Source: Epiperipatus broadwayi (lineage: Eukaryota; Onychophora; Udeonychophora; Euonychophora; Peripatidae). Taken from it: 64,000 nt of DNA. Below the pieces are notes generated by a model that had not been told where the DNA came from, did not search any database, and worked only from the letters and a program-made list of their open reading frames with translations. Shown in pieces: positions 24,316 to 35,740 of this stretch. Positions within the stretch are counted from its first letter, which is position 1, and each line of letters begins with the position of its first letter. The position numbers were made by a program, and so were the translations under genes. The DNA is taken from contig JAQFVV010001073.1 in assembly GCA_028023455.1 (NCBI GenBank), forward strand, positions 1 through 64,000, in the 5' to 3' direction.

Positions 24316-24682
24316 CTGAGAGCACTGCAACTAGATCTTAGGATCTAATGCAACCCTCCAGCACCCACCTTTTATCTCTAGTTAACTACAAAACTATGAG
24401 AATGAAATTGAAAACACATAAAATATTTTCAATCTAAGCTCAATAGCTTATACAGTCATATGGGTCTGAACTCAGTTCAGCACCCATACATTTTGGTGTC
24501 TTTGGCTCTTTAACAACCATAGCCACCATTATCCTATTAGGTAGGATTGGTGTTAAACCATTAAGCATCACATAATCACTATCTCTTATACTAGCACATA
24601 TTGGTTTATAAACAAAGCAAACTCTCCATACAGTATTGCCATCCTGTGCCAACCAGAGTAATCAATGAATGCCAGCTCTCAG

Positions 24683-24741
24683 ATCCAAAGCTCCTCACTG
24701 ATGATGGCCACAAGCCAGAAACTAGTCTGGGGATATTGGAT
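24683..24741 (+). ncRNA. Type I hammerhead ribozyme, fully intact (family A monomer 3)
   Basis: Plus strand: stem I ATCCAA...TCCTCA, core CTGATGA at 24698-24704, stem II TGGC-CACAA-GCCA at 24705-24717 (4 pairs), GAAA at 24718-24721, stem III CTAG, GTC ending at 24727, then TGGGGA...TTGGAT completing stem I in two helices. All invariant bases are present; predicted cleavage lies between 24727 and 24728. The tiny self-complementary stem III is typical of ribozymes from PLEs and retrozymes, which often act as dimers. Confidence 0.85.
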
Positions 24742-24965
24742 GAGTAGACATTAGATAGGGATTTTATGCACAAGCCTTCTAGCATTCATTGATTACTCTG
24801 GTTGGCACAGGTGGTAATACTGTATGGAGAGTTATGCTTTGTTTATAAACAAATATGTGTTAGTATAAGAGATAGTGATCATGTGATCTATAATGGTTTA
24901 ACACCAATCCTGCTTAATAGGATAATGGTGGCTATGGTTGTTAAAGAGCCAAAGACACCAAAATG

Positions 24966-24995
24966 TATGGGTGCTGAACTGAGTTCAGACCCATA
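24966..24995 (+). other. Conserved second hairpin of the ribozyme repeats
   Basis: 30-nt near-perfect hairpin: TATGGGT pairs ACCCATA and CTGAACT pairs AGTTCAG, with one bulged G. It recurs in the other family A monomers (for example 25423-25452 and 24459-24488) and in altered form in families B and C, where CTGAA/TTCAG and ATGG/CCAT are kept. A conserved RNA fold independent of the ribozyme is the best reading; its role is unknown. Confidence 0.7.
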
Positions 24996-25138
24996 TGACT
25001 ATATAAGCTATTGAGCTTAGATTGAAAATATTTTCTGTGTTTTCAATTTCATTCTCATAGTTTTGTACTTAAGTAGAGATAAAAGGTGGGTGCTGGAGGG
25101 TTGCATTAGATCCTAAGATCTAGGTGCAGTGCTCTCAG

Positions 25139-25197
25139 ATCCAAAGTTCCTCACTGACGATGGCCACAAGCCAGGAACTAGTCTGGGGATATTGGAT
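25139..25197 (+). ncRNA. Hammerhead ribozyme, family A monomer 4, one core change
   Basis: Core CTGACGA and stem II TGGC-CACAA-GCCA are intact, but GAAA is GGAA (A13 changed to G). Probably inactive. Confidence 0.7.
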
Positions 25198-25595
25198 GAG
25201 TAGGCATTAGATAGGGATTTTATGCTCAAGCCTTCCAGCATTCATTGATTACTCTGGTTGGCACAGGGTGGCAATACTGTATGGAGAGTTTTGCTTTGTT
25301 TATAAACAAATATGTGCCAGTATAAGAGATAGTGATCATGTGATGCTTAATGGTTTAACACCAATCCTGCCTAATAGGATAATGGTGGCTATGGTTGTTA
25401 GAGAGCCAAAGACACCAAAATGTATGGGTGCTGAACTGAGTTCAGACCCATATGACTATATAAGCTATTGAGCTTAGATTGAAAATATTTTCTGTGTTTT
25501 CAATTTCATTCTCATAGTTTTGTAGTTAAGTAGAGATAAAAGGTGGGTGCTGGAGGGTTGCATTAGATCCTAAGATCTAGGTGCAGTGCTCTCAG

Positions 25596-25654
25596 ATCCA
25601 AAGCTCCACACTGACGTTGACCACAAGCCAGGAACTAGTCTGGGGATATTGGAT
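25596..25654 (+). ncRNA. Hammerhead ribozyme, family A monomer 5, decayed
   Basis: Core CTGACGT (A9 changed), a stem II mismatch, and GGAA in place of GAAA. Stem I also has a mismatch. Inactive. Confidence 0.65.
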
Positions 25655-28600
25655 GAGTAGGCATTAGGGGATTTTATGCACAAACCTTCTGGCATTCATT
25701 GATTACTCTGGTTGGCACAAGGTGGCAATACTGTATGGAGAGTTTTGCATTGTTTATAAACAAATATGTGCTAGTATAAGAGATAGTGATCATGTGATGC
25801 TTAATAATAAATAATATGATAAAATCTTTTATTCTTTATATGGCATCTTAAATAAATATGTGGTGTAATCATATAATCTGAGAATATGTGGCAACCAATA
25901 ATACTATAATTCTGTTAAAATATCTTATAGTTACTCTATGACCATAATAATATGACAAATGACATTTCTTGAAGAAATTATATCAAGAAATTATTGTTAT
26001 TCTTAAATAATAATCTTATTTATGTTGTGCAAATCTTATATCTTAATTCAAATTATCTGTAATTATGTAACTGTGAAGTGGAGAAATTGAGTCAACACCA
26101 ACATTTATAAAACAAGTTTAAATTTTTTTATTAATAACTTCAACAATAAATTTATGTACATTATTTACATTACTAATGAACTTTACATTATCACACTTTC
26201 TATACTTTCAAAAATAAAAATTATAAAGAAAAATAAGATATGGAACATTTTTTTAAAAAATAAAAATAAAAATCGTATCAAAATATTATTATAATGTATC
26301 TCTGTTACATGTACATTATTTTGTTAATCTCAAGATATAAAATAAAAATAATTAACCAGTTTGATGTTCATCTATTAACTTGTACTTAATTCTTTTAAAA
26401 TAATTTAACATACCATGTAGTCATTCCCAACTTAATAATGACATAAATAATTTCAATTAATAACATAGTGGTTTAATTATACTACCAATTGAATATTAAT
26501 TTAATATCAGATAAAATACAAGTGTTGGTGTATATCGTTGCTACAGAATAACGTTTATAAAACCTATAATTATCTGTATCATTTTAACACAATTCGATTT
26601 TATCATATTACTTGTCAAAAAATATGCATTATAAGTAAGTTTTAAAATACTTAACCATTAATCAATATTTTTACAAACCCACTTTAATTATCACTTATAC
26701 ATCTTTCTAAAAGAAAAAAAATCAATTTAGAATATAAAAATATTTTATGATTCTCCTCCTTATAAATTATACTCTGATAATCATTTGCATTCGTCTCTAT
26801 CATCACTCCAAGCAAGACAAACCATCTTATCCTTTTCAATAACAATTCCAGACCTCCAAAATTATTCATTATTTCTTGTTTTAAATACAATTTTATACGA
26901 TGTAATACTAGAAATTTTGATAGTGAACAGATGCGTAGGTATATGGAATAACTAAAGTCTTAATTCAATAATACCCCTATTAGATAGTCATCATGGTAAC
27001 AGTGTATAAGAAAATGAGATCTGACTTATCTGTCTAATAACCTCCACCACAAAATATAATGTCCAGGCTATTTATGCAGCTCTATGACACTTAACTTTAA
27101 CATAAAGAAAACACTGCCATGGAAAATATACAAACTATAAGGCTAAGTTATCTATACTTGCATAAACATCACTACTGATTACCCTTATTTCCATATAAAT
27201 AAATCCTACATAACCATCACTTTCGTTTCATTTAACTTACTTCCAAGCCACTACCTTTATAACTTCTTTAGAGACTTATTACTCTACATCACTAAAATTC
27301 TTACTACCTTTCGACAACAATAAATAAATTTGCATATAAATAATGACCTAACTACTCAATAGAAACGATTACTTTATTTCTTTAATAACTCTTGAACCAA
27401 AATATAAATAGTTACTATAGTTCCAATACTTCAATACTTTAATCGTTTAAAATAAGTATTAAGTTCAGTTACGATAGAATCATAAAATTATATTCCCATT
27501 ATGTTAAAATATATTTATATAAGATAAAGGTATGCATATTTTTTAAAAATAAATAAACTATAAGCTTTGTGTATGCATCATGTCTTTTATATGTTTTCAC
27601 ACATCCACACAAAAAATGACATATTATTTTGACCATCTAAAATGAAATAAAAATACATTATAAAATCATTAATATTTTTACAATTATTACCATAAGTGAT
27701 ATCTCCACTGGTTAATCACTTAATTGACATTTTTGGTTCATGAACTAAATAACAAAACTTGCATAGTATATCATTCATTCAATACTATTACACTTAAAAT
27801 ATTACGTTTTCTTTTAAAATTGTTAAATGTTTTTTAATAAAAATTCTAATCATTATGTTAGTAAATAAATTAAAAATTTTATGTTCTTTTCCTATCTATA
27901 ACCCAGGAATAAGCATTAACACTAAGATTAATAAAAAAAATAATTCAAAAATCATATTTACGAAAAAAGAAACTCCATCAATAAAAGTTCATTAAAACAA
28001 AAATGTTTTTTCATCTCTTGGGTATTTTAGCACTTGTTGATAAAACTTCTACTGATGCCAAAACCATGCATGCTCTGTTGGTTCCACTTTTAAAACCAAA
28101 ATGAATGTCAATTTTCAGAAATAAAAATAAGGTAAGTCGACTTTTAAAATATCCAGATTGACTCCTAAATAACCATGGATTTGCTCTTAAAAGTTTATAA
28201 AATAATAGTTCATGGTTCCCATTTAAAAAAAAAAAATTATTGAAAGTACTTTTCGATATCATATAATAAAATAATTTCAAAGTTCTGCTACTTTCATTAA
28301 GATCCCATGACGGGTTATAATATTTTGTCATATGGTAACACCAACTCAGTGTTCCTCAATACTTATTACATATTTAAAATATTTCCATAAACAATTTCCA
28401 AAAACTTTTGTATGACCAGCATACACAACTTAATGATAGATTATTTTTATTACCTATTTAAAAGATTTTCTTTCCATAAGATCTGAAACATTTCGATAAC
28501 GGACTTGGTTTTTACATCTTTAACATTATTACCATATTTTTTTAAAATATATTATTAAATATTTCTTTATAAAAAAACATTTCTGCATTTTCCAATGTAA

Positions 28601-30121
28601 TTATTTTTAATAGGTTAAACGTTTTTTTAAACTTTACCATTTATTTTCCTAGTTTCAGTTTTAAATATGTCTTCCAAATAAAAGCATTTTTATATTCTTT
28701 TACTTTTGATTTCTGACAAACTTTTTTAAACATCCCATATGATGTCTGATTTGCTAATCTCCATAGCAAATTAAGATTATTAATTAATACAGGCAAAATT
28801 ATGTGCCCAATGGAAAAATAATAATTTTGATATTTTTCACATAAATTAAAATTTAATGATGATTCTTTCATGTTTAATGTGATGTTAGAATGAGGCTTAA
28901 TAAATTGGTTGATAAGGAATTATTTAGTTTTTAGCAAGGCATCTCTGTATAATACGATCTTATAACAACTTACTGTACTTTCTTACAATTAGAAATTAAT
29001 ATAATTGACTATTACTGGTACTCCTAATCTTTAAACTGTAAATTACCAGAAATTAAGTTGTTTAATATAGCATACTTCGTTAATAGAAGTAGTAGTAGTA
29101 ATAGTAACAGTAGTAGTACCTCAAAAATAATTGTACACTGATTTTTATACCCAAACAAATTACTCTCTCGATTGGTTAACTAAACACTGCCCTGCTAGCT
29201 TATTTACATACCTAGCCAACAACGCAAAATTAAAATTAAAAATAAATAATGATTTATCTAATATTTATTATATTATTTAATTTCTAGTTAATTTTCATAC
29301 TTTATTTACACCTACCAAACACCTCAAAATAACTTTTAAAATCATATCATAATATTTATTATTACTTTTAGCTTTTTTAAAACGTAGTTATTCTTTAAAA
29401 CAAAACAAAAATCTAATTTTACTTATTACATTCGTTTTTAAAATAAATAAAAACATGACTTAATATTTTATACTAGCTAATTGTATTTTTATCTTGTGAT
29501 AATCCAATATGATATTTTAAATTTTATAATAGAATTTTTAAACAATTTTGCAATTTTATTAAAAAACTTGCAAGCATGTGTGTATCGATATCTCTATGTC
29601 ACATGACTTGCAACCCAGATGAAATGCTTATAATTTAGCTGAAAATAAACTAAATAATTTAATTTACAAAATATTATATAAAAATAATAATATAGCAAAA
29701 TTTAGAATAATAATTCTAATACTGCAAAATTAAAAACACTTGTCAACAATAACTATTACCTTTAACTAAATGACTTTTAAGTAGAATTATTAAATATAAT
29801 TATTATTTTAAACATACTATCTTATTTAACTTTAAGTCACTATTTTTAAAATTCAGTTTTAAACACTTATTTAAAATACTTATTAATGCATTATTTGTTA
29901 TGGCCAGTTTTCCTAACCATACTATATTATAATTTATCTTTAGTTGCCTTTTTAAAAATATTAACATAATATTATATAATAACTGAAATACAGGTTTATT
30001 ATATACCTGTGTCTATATTTGTAATATACAGGGTATACGAGCATTTACTTTCACATCACCCACCACTCTCCACTCTATCTCATAACACTGATACACTTGA
30101 ACATATATATGTTGAAAAGAT

Positions 30122-30175
30122 AAATAATCACCAATATCCATACTTCATGCTAAACCAGCAATCATCAGTTGGTCC
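30122..30175 (-). ncRNA. Hammerhead-like motif, family D left arm
   Basis: Minus strand: GGACCAA, CTGATGA, stem II TTGCTGGTTTAGCAT (four inner pairs), then GAAG where GAAA is expected, then TATGGATATTGG. ACCAA pairs TTGGT as stem I. Position 15.1 is changed and stem III is damaged, so activity is doubtful. Confidence 0.55.
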
Positions 30176-30480
30176 AGATTACCATCTGTACACATATATT
30201 CTATAAGTGCTCAGATATATTAAGATAGCCAATCTTCATACTTTAATGGACAGGCTTCAATCTACTCCACCCTCCAACTCTTCAAATGTCCATCTGACAA
30301 AGAATCTCAGCCTCAGGGTGGCCTTTGAGCATTCCATCATCAGATTTTCAATTGGATGGACAGTTGAAGAGTTGGAGTGTGGAGTAGATTGAAGCCTGTC
30401 CATTAAAGTATGAAGATTGGCTATTTTAATATATATATATATGAGCACTTATAGCATATATGTGTAGAGACGGCAATCTG

Positions 30481-30530
30481 GACCAACTAATGATTGCTGC
30501 TTTAGCATGAAATATGTATATTGGTGATTA
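30481..30530 (+). ncRNA. Hammerhead-like motif, family D right arm
   Basis: Plus strand: GACCAA, CTAATGA (G5 lost), stem II TTGCTGCTTTAGCAT, GAAA, then ATGTATATTGGTGAT. Stem I ACCAA/TTGGT is kept. Inactive by the G5 change. Confidence 0.5.
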
Positions 30531-30783
30531 TTTATCTTTTCAACATATATATGTTCAAGTGTATCAGTGTTATGAGATAGAGTGGAGAGTGGTGGGTGAT
30601 GTGAAAGTCTATGCTCGTATATCCTATAATATTATATAGTAAATATTCGTATTTACTTTAATTAGACTTTTAAAAAATCGTCAACACAACATATACATTA
30701 TACTCCTAGAATACCTTTTTAAATTTAAATTTTTTTAGTAAATTGATATAAACAATTCCTCTTAACCTAAACAAAAGGGTACA

Positions 30784-32594
30784 ATATATATATATATTAA
30801 TAAAATATTACATTTTATTGAGTCTCCATACATTCATGATCATTTGTTTCTCATTCTTTTCTTTTACGTATGTTTTTTTTTCCTTTGCAAACACCCCTGT
30901 GATCTCTTTCATTTTTTTGTCAACAAACATCACATGACTTAATGATTGTTTAAGATTAGACTATTAACTTGAATATAATAGAGAAGTTAAATGTTAGTAC
31001 TCTCTCTGTAGGAACAATAGTTTAAGCTTTGAATCTTAACTTCTCATTGATTAAGACACAGTCCAGAAAGTTGTCTGAAAATATGAATAACATAGTACTT
31101 CTAGTAAAGAATCATTGATTTTTAAACTTTTGATAGATAATCCTTGAGTATATTTACAAGGTTTCATTTAAGATTACAAATTAAATCTCAGAACTTGCAT
31201 TATTTAAACATTTTTAATGTTTAGAATTAAGCAGTTACTTAAAAATCTTGACATAGGAAAATAATCATCCATGTTTTTCGGTAAATTAAAACCATTGCCA
31301 TAAGTCTGTATTGCCAATGATTTTATTTTTGCTATATAATATTGTTTTCTTCCTTTTATTATTTAGATGCATTATGGTCTACTTTCAGTCTCATTTTACA
31401 ATATTCTATCTTGAATTCTATACCATGTTTCCTGTCTTGTTTTATATTTAGTTTTATTTTATAGTTTCTATCTTTTTAATGAGCATTTATTATTACTTAT
31501 TATCATGATATGTATCTTGTCTCTTGTAAACTTTCTTCCACCTTTTTCTTTATTTCACATGGAACACCAGTCCTGTGTTTTTAACAAATCACTAAGCAAA
31601 AATTTATCTCTAATTTGAAATTTAAGATAGAAATTAATCTGGAATATGGTACTGTATTTAATCTCTATGTTGTCATATTCATTAATAAAATAATTATAAT
31701 TCAAAATATTTCTATTTTGCAATTTTACAAATAATTTCATGATTTGTGAATAATAGTATATTTTAATAGATATTTATTTACTATATCTAAACAAGTCTTA
31801 GACTTTAATTGGTTCTTAAAATTATTCTATTGTGAAAATGCTAGCTGTTAATTATATTTTTAATTTTTATGATGAATTTTAAATTCAACATATTATAATT
31901 TAATATTTCAAGAATAAACATTGAAAGGGTTATTTAAAACCGAAATAAAATTCATACCAACTAACATCTATATAATCGTTTGTTGAAGCTTTCTAACATT
32001 ATTTATGTCCAATAAGAAGTCGACAAGTAGTTGGAAGTGTTATTATTTTTATCTGATAAAGGTTATTGAATAATGATGTAATGCAAGTTATTAATTTAAT
32101 AAAAATTGCATTTAGAGACTATCAGCATCTACTATATTACATATGAAATATCACACCTTAATTATGGTAATTAAACTCTTATATATTGTAATGGTGACTG
32201 ATAATGATCTAACCTCATCACACATTTGCTCAGCTAGCATTGTATTCAAGTGTTAGTTGACTCATAAAATTTAAAAGTACAAATATAATACAATACATGT
32301 CGTTTTAAACTATTTTTTGTGTATTTATGAAACTTTGTTAATGAATTTTCTTTTTATGTATGTTAATTTTTTATCGATTGGTTTTTTCATTTTTTATTAT
32401 CTGACTGTTTTTTACAAGCTTATAGGTATAAAAAATTTTAATTTTCAATTGGATTTTGCTTTTCTAATAAAAAAAACAAATTTCAATGGTTGCTTTTCAA
32501 AAAAAAAATTTTTAAATTTTAGTTTTTAAAGATAAAATCTTTTCTGTATAAAATTTTATTTTTGCTTGTTTGATTGACTCAAAATTTATTGACA
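30784..32594. other. AT-rich, non-coding; nothing recognised
   Basis: No ORF with a recognisable domain. Low complexity and no identifiable repeat family. Confidence 0.45.
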
Positions 32595-33445
32595 ACCAAT
32601 CAAAGATCATGATCAACACAGTGGAAATACCTGGCCCAGATCATCATCTTCTACACACACAATCATTGCTCAGTTTATATTAAAGTAGTAAATCTTCAAG
32701 CTTTAATGGCTCGGCTTCAATCTACTCCAACTCTTCATTTATTTAGACCTTGAAAATCTGCTGATGCAATGAACAAATTCTTTGTTGATACCAAAATTAC
32801 TTTCATGCCCATATTGGTTTTAAGTCATTCTGACTTTTCATGTATATATTTTATCCAGTCAAATACACGGAAGAGGGATAGGAAGGATACAGGCTGACTC
32901 TGTAATATTTGAATACAAGTATACTACATATACTTGGAGTTTAGATGTAATTATAAAGAATTTAAACACAGGCTTTCAAACTCTCTCCAGATATCCATTC
33001 TATCTCATACCATCTATACACATGATCACACATGTGATTTTATCTGTTTTACATGTGTGTGGTCACGTATATTAGTTGCATAAGATAGAATGAATAGCTG
33101 AAAGGAGCTTATAAGCCTGTGTTCAAATACCTTATAGTTACATATAAACTCCAATTATATAAAGTATACTTGTATTCAAATAGTACAGATTCTGCCTGTA
33201 TCCTGATTATATATATCTATGTGAAAATAATGATTTGGACTAACTAATGAGGGCTGGTTTAGCAAGAAATACATATATTGAATATCATTTATTTATTTTC
33301 ACATGTGTGTAGTCATGTGCATCAGTTGTTTAGGATGGAATGGATAGTTGAAGATAGCTTGAAACTTGTGTTCAACTCCTCTATAATAAATTACATCTAA
33401 ATTCCAAGTATATAAAGTATACTTGTATTCAAATAGTATATATAT
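32595..33445. repeat. Old family D relic, inverted halves
   Basis: Left part matches family D antisense (cttcaatctactccaactc, 32716 onward); right part matches it in sense (ggactaactaatgagggctg, 33237 onward, with CTAATGA and GAAATAC). Between them lie a further inverted pair around 32915-33180 and an internal hairpin around catgatcacacatgtg. The family is recognisable but the ribozyme core is lost. Confidence 0.5.
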
Positions 33446-35077
33446 ATATAATGGATAATATACTTTTGTATTTATTATATTTATATTGTAAAGGATAGAA
33501 AGGGTCCACCCTTTCCATTAAAGTGCCATTTATGTTTTAAAAAAATATCTCTTTGATTTAGTTTTTATGTAAGAATTTGTATATAGGTTGTTATTTTTGT
33601 TAATGGTTTTGCATTGTTATTTGGTTGATTTTTATTTATTTATTGTGATATGTGCTTTGTTTTGAGATGGTGAGGTTTTAATAGTAGTGGATATATATAT
33701 AAATTCGTGAGTGTGTATGTATATAAATAATTATCAACAGTAGCATTTAAATTGCTAGTTATAATTAGATTGTATTTTTATTTTGGAAATTATTTATGAT
33801 GTAATGTTATTATTTTGGGTTGTTTATTTATTTTGTAAATTATAAAATACATTTTTCAATGTAATATTTTTATTGACATTATTTTGTTGTATAAAATAAT
33901 ATTTTAAAATTAACAATCAGCAGTGTTAAAGATTTTTAACTCAGCACAGTGATTTATAACAATAGGACAAAGATTACTATGAAAACACAGAAAATATTCC
34001 CTATAAAACAAAAGAAGAAAGAAGTCATAACTTTATTTTGTCTATTCCACAAATTATTCTTTTGGATATCAATATGATATTTATTGAACCAAGATAACAT
34101 AAAAATGATTGGCTAGGTGAAATTTACTATCTGGGGCAATTTCAGCCCTTTTGCCAGTCTTATTTCACTATTGGAGTGCAGTAAAATATGCAGCCTGAAA
34201 CCAAACCTGTGTTTGTAAACAAACCTCAGAAAAATAGCTATATATATATATTTAATGATTCTAAACTTAATAGTCAAAATCGATGTATTTCTACAGCTGA
34301 ATATAAAGAAAATGCATTGATAATATGTACACATATTTTTAAAGTTATTTCAATCTACCCTGGTATAGACAAAACAAAAGAAAAATGACTGCAATAATTA
34401 GTAAACTGTGAAATGAAGGAACAGTAAAGAAAATTAAATGGAGTAACTAAAATTTGGTCTTTTTTGTTTTTATTTGTCTATTATTATTATTATTTTATAA
34501 CATTTTAAAATTTATCTTTATAAAAGTATATACATTTGTGATATCTAAAACTAATTTATAATTTTCTTTTTGAATGTTTAGACTTATTAATAATAATGAA
34601 AGTCAATTTTTAATATATATATTTATTTATTTATTTTTTGTGAGAAATTTTAAATTGCGTGAATAAATTGAGAAAAACCAAGTTAAAATAACGATTGTAA
34701 TAATATATATATATTATTTGAATGTCATTAAATTGTTCTATTTAATTCACATTTTACATACATATATATTAAATAATAAATGTCATGTATCAATTTAGAT
34801 TGGAAAACAATAAATTACAGTTAATTGCATAGGAGTTGTATAGAAATATACAAATTATTATAGAATCATATTTACAAATTCTATCATAATTCAATAATTA
34901 TCTTAATTCTTCAATTATTTTAATTGTATTGTTAGATGTATTTTGAAAAGTATGGATCAAGTCATAGGATTGAATAATATATTTATAGATTAATATCCCC
35001 ACATGTCCATTATTTAGAAGGTGACTTTTATATATATTTTTCCTATACTTAAAGGTTCATATGATATATATATATAT
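33446..35077. other. AT-rich, non-coding; nothing recognised
   Basis: No coding support. 33490-33515 holds a small hairpin (aaagggtccaccctttcc). Short TA runs at 33435, 34700 and 35062. Confidence 0.4.
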
Positions 35078-35740
35078 GATAATCAAAACAAGTTATAAAA
35101 TTCGTAACTTGTTTTAAGCTTGCATTTTATGATCACTAGATGGAGCTTTACTGATAACTCCTAACAAACTTTGTTTACATGCCACCCACCTTCAGACCAG
35201 CTGGTTTTGAGCTTATTGGCTCATGTCAGTGAAGGCCTGGGAGACTAGAAACTAGATCTAAATACCAATTCTAAAATCAGCATTTATCAAACATGTTTCT
35301 ATCAGTTTGAAAGCATGAATTTATCAGACATGTAATGTCTTCAAATCCAGCCGAACAAACTATATAGCTATATGGGTCTGAAAACAATTCAGTTTCACCA
35401 TATAGTAAAAGCCTCTGCAATATATAGCATTGCAAAAACCTTCAAAGTTACATTTATGATAATCAAAACAAGTTATAAATTTCATAACTTGCTTTAAGCT
35501 TCAATTTTATGATCACTAGATGGAGCTTTACCAACAACTCCTAACAAGCTTTGTTTACATAAATGGTGAAAGAGATAGAATTTAAAATCTCTATCATTGT
35601 TTATGTAAACAAAGCTTGTTAGGAGTTATTGGTAAAGCTCCATCTAGTGATCATAAAATGCAAGCTTAAAGCAAGTTACAAAATTTATAACATGTTTTGA
35701 TTATCATAAATGTACTTTGAAGGTTTTTGCAATGCTATAT
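35078..35740. repeat. Ribozyme repeat family C, left part (monomer, partial monomer, inverted start)
   Basis: Monomer period is 380 bp (gataatcaaaac at 35078 and 35458). After about 115 bp of the second unit the sequence turns around (35570-35600) and runs inverted to 35740, where a gypsy composite interrupts it. The inverted arm resumes at 40599. The second hairpin is at about 35369-35404. Confidence 0.75.
35189..35235 (-). ncRNA. Hammerhead-like motif, family C left
   Basis: Minus strand: stem I CCTTCA pairs perfectly with TGAAGG; core reads CTGACATGA, two bases longer than CTGANGA; stem II GAGC-CAATAA-GCTC; AAAA for GAAA; stem III ACCAGCTGGT is palindromic; cleavage triplet GTC. A clear relative of a hammerhead with a defective core. 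Confidence 0.55.

Larger units (their letters stand above)
23701..25802. mobile_element. Ribozyme repeat family A array: five monomers, head-to-head
   Basis: 2,102 bp flanked by a 13-bp duplication aataataaataat (23688-23700 and 25803-25815). Two monomers read on the minus strand (from 23701 to about 24616), followed by three on the plus strand. Period measured at the ribozyme is 457 (minus pair) and 456 and 457 (plus copies). Each monomer has a hammerhead and, 239 nt past the predicted cleavage site, a strong hairpin; the last is truncated before its hairpin. The large palindrome means transcription of either strand yields sense ribozymes. No protein domain is encoded. Confidence 0.85.
29979..30625. 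mobile_element. Ribozyme repeat family D palindrome
   Basis: 647 bp flanked by a perfect 13-bp duplication ataatattatata (29966-29978 and 30626-30638). Two arms of about 260 bp (roughly 30035-30298 and 30362-30618) are near-perfect inverted copies around a central segment that contains ccatcatcagattttcaatt. It begins ataactgaaatacagg and ends near atatcct, like the insertion at 52162-52554. Both arms carry a hammerhead-like core. Open frames across it are palindrome artefacts. Confidence 0.75.
23075..30783. repeat. Giant solo-LTR-like repeat, copy 2, with two nested insertions
   Basis: Begins TGTACCCTC and ends GGGTACA, giving perfect 7-bp terminal inversions TGTACCC/GGGTACA, between TA runs. 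Removing the family A array (23701-25802) and the family D palindrome (29979-30625) with one copy of each target duplication leaves about 4.9 kb, homologous to 15620-19930. No convincing coding sequence: the 106-residue minus-strand frame at 28011-28331 has no recognisable motif. Confidence 0.6.

Noticed and set aside
23983-25471. Similar 67-70-residue open frames in four family A monomers
   Set aside because: They recur because the DNA repeats. The copy at 11130-11642 is interrupted by stops in the same frame, and no domain is visible. I treat the monomers as non-coding RNA units.
28011-28331. 106-residue minus-strand frame as a host gene
   Set aside because: No recognisable motif, biased low-complexity composition, and it lies inside a non-coding giant repeat.
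30009-30448. Paired 60-65-residue frames on opposite strands
   Set aside because: They are the two arms of the family D palindrome read on both strands.
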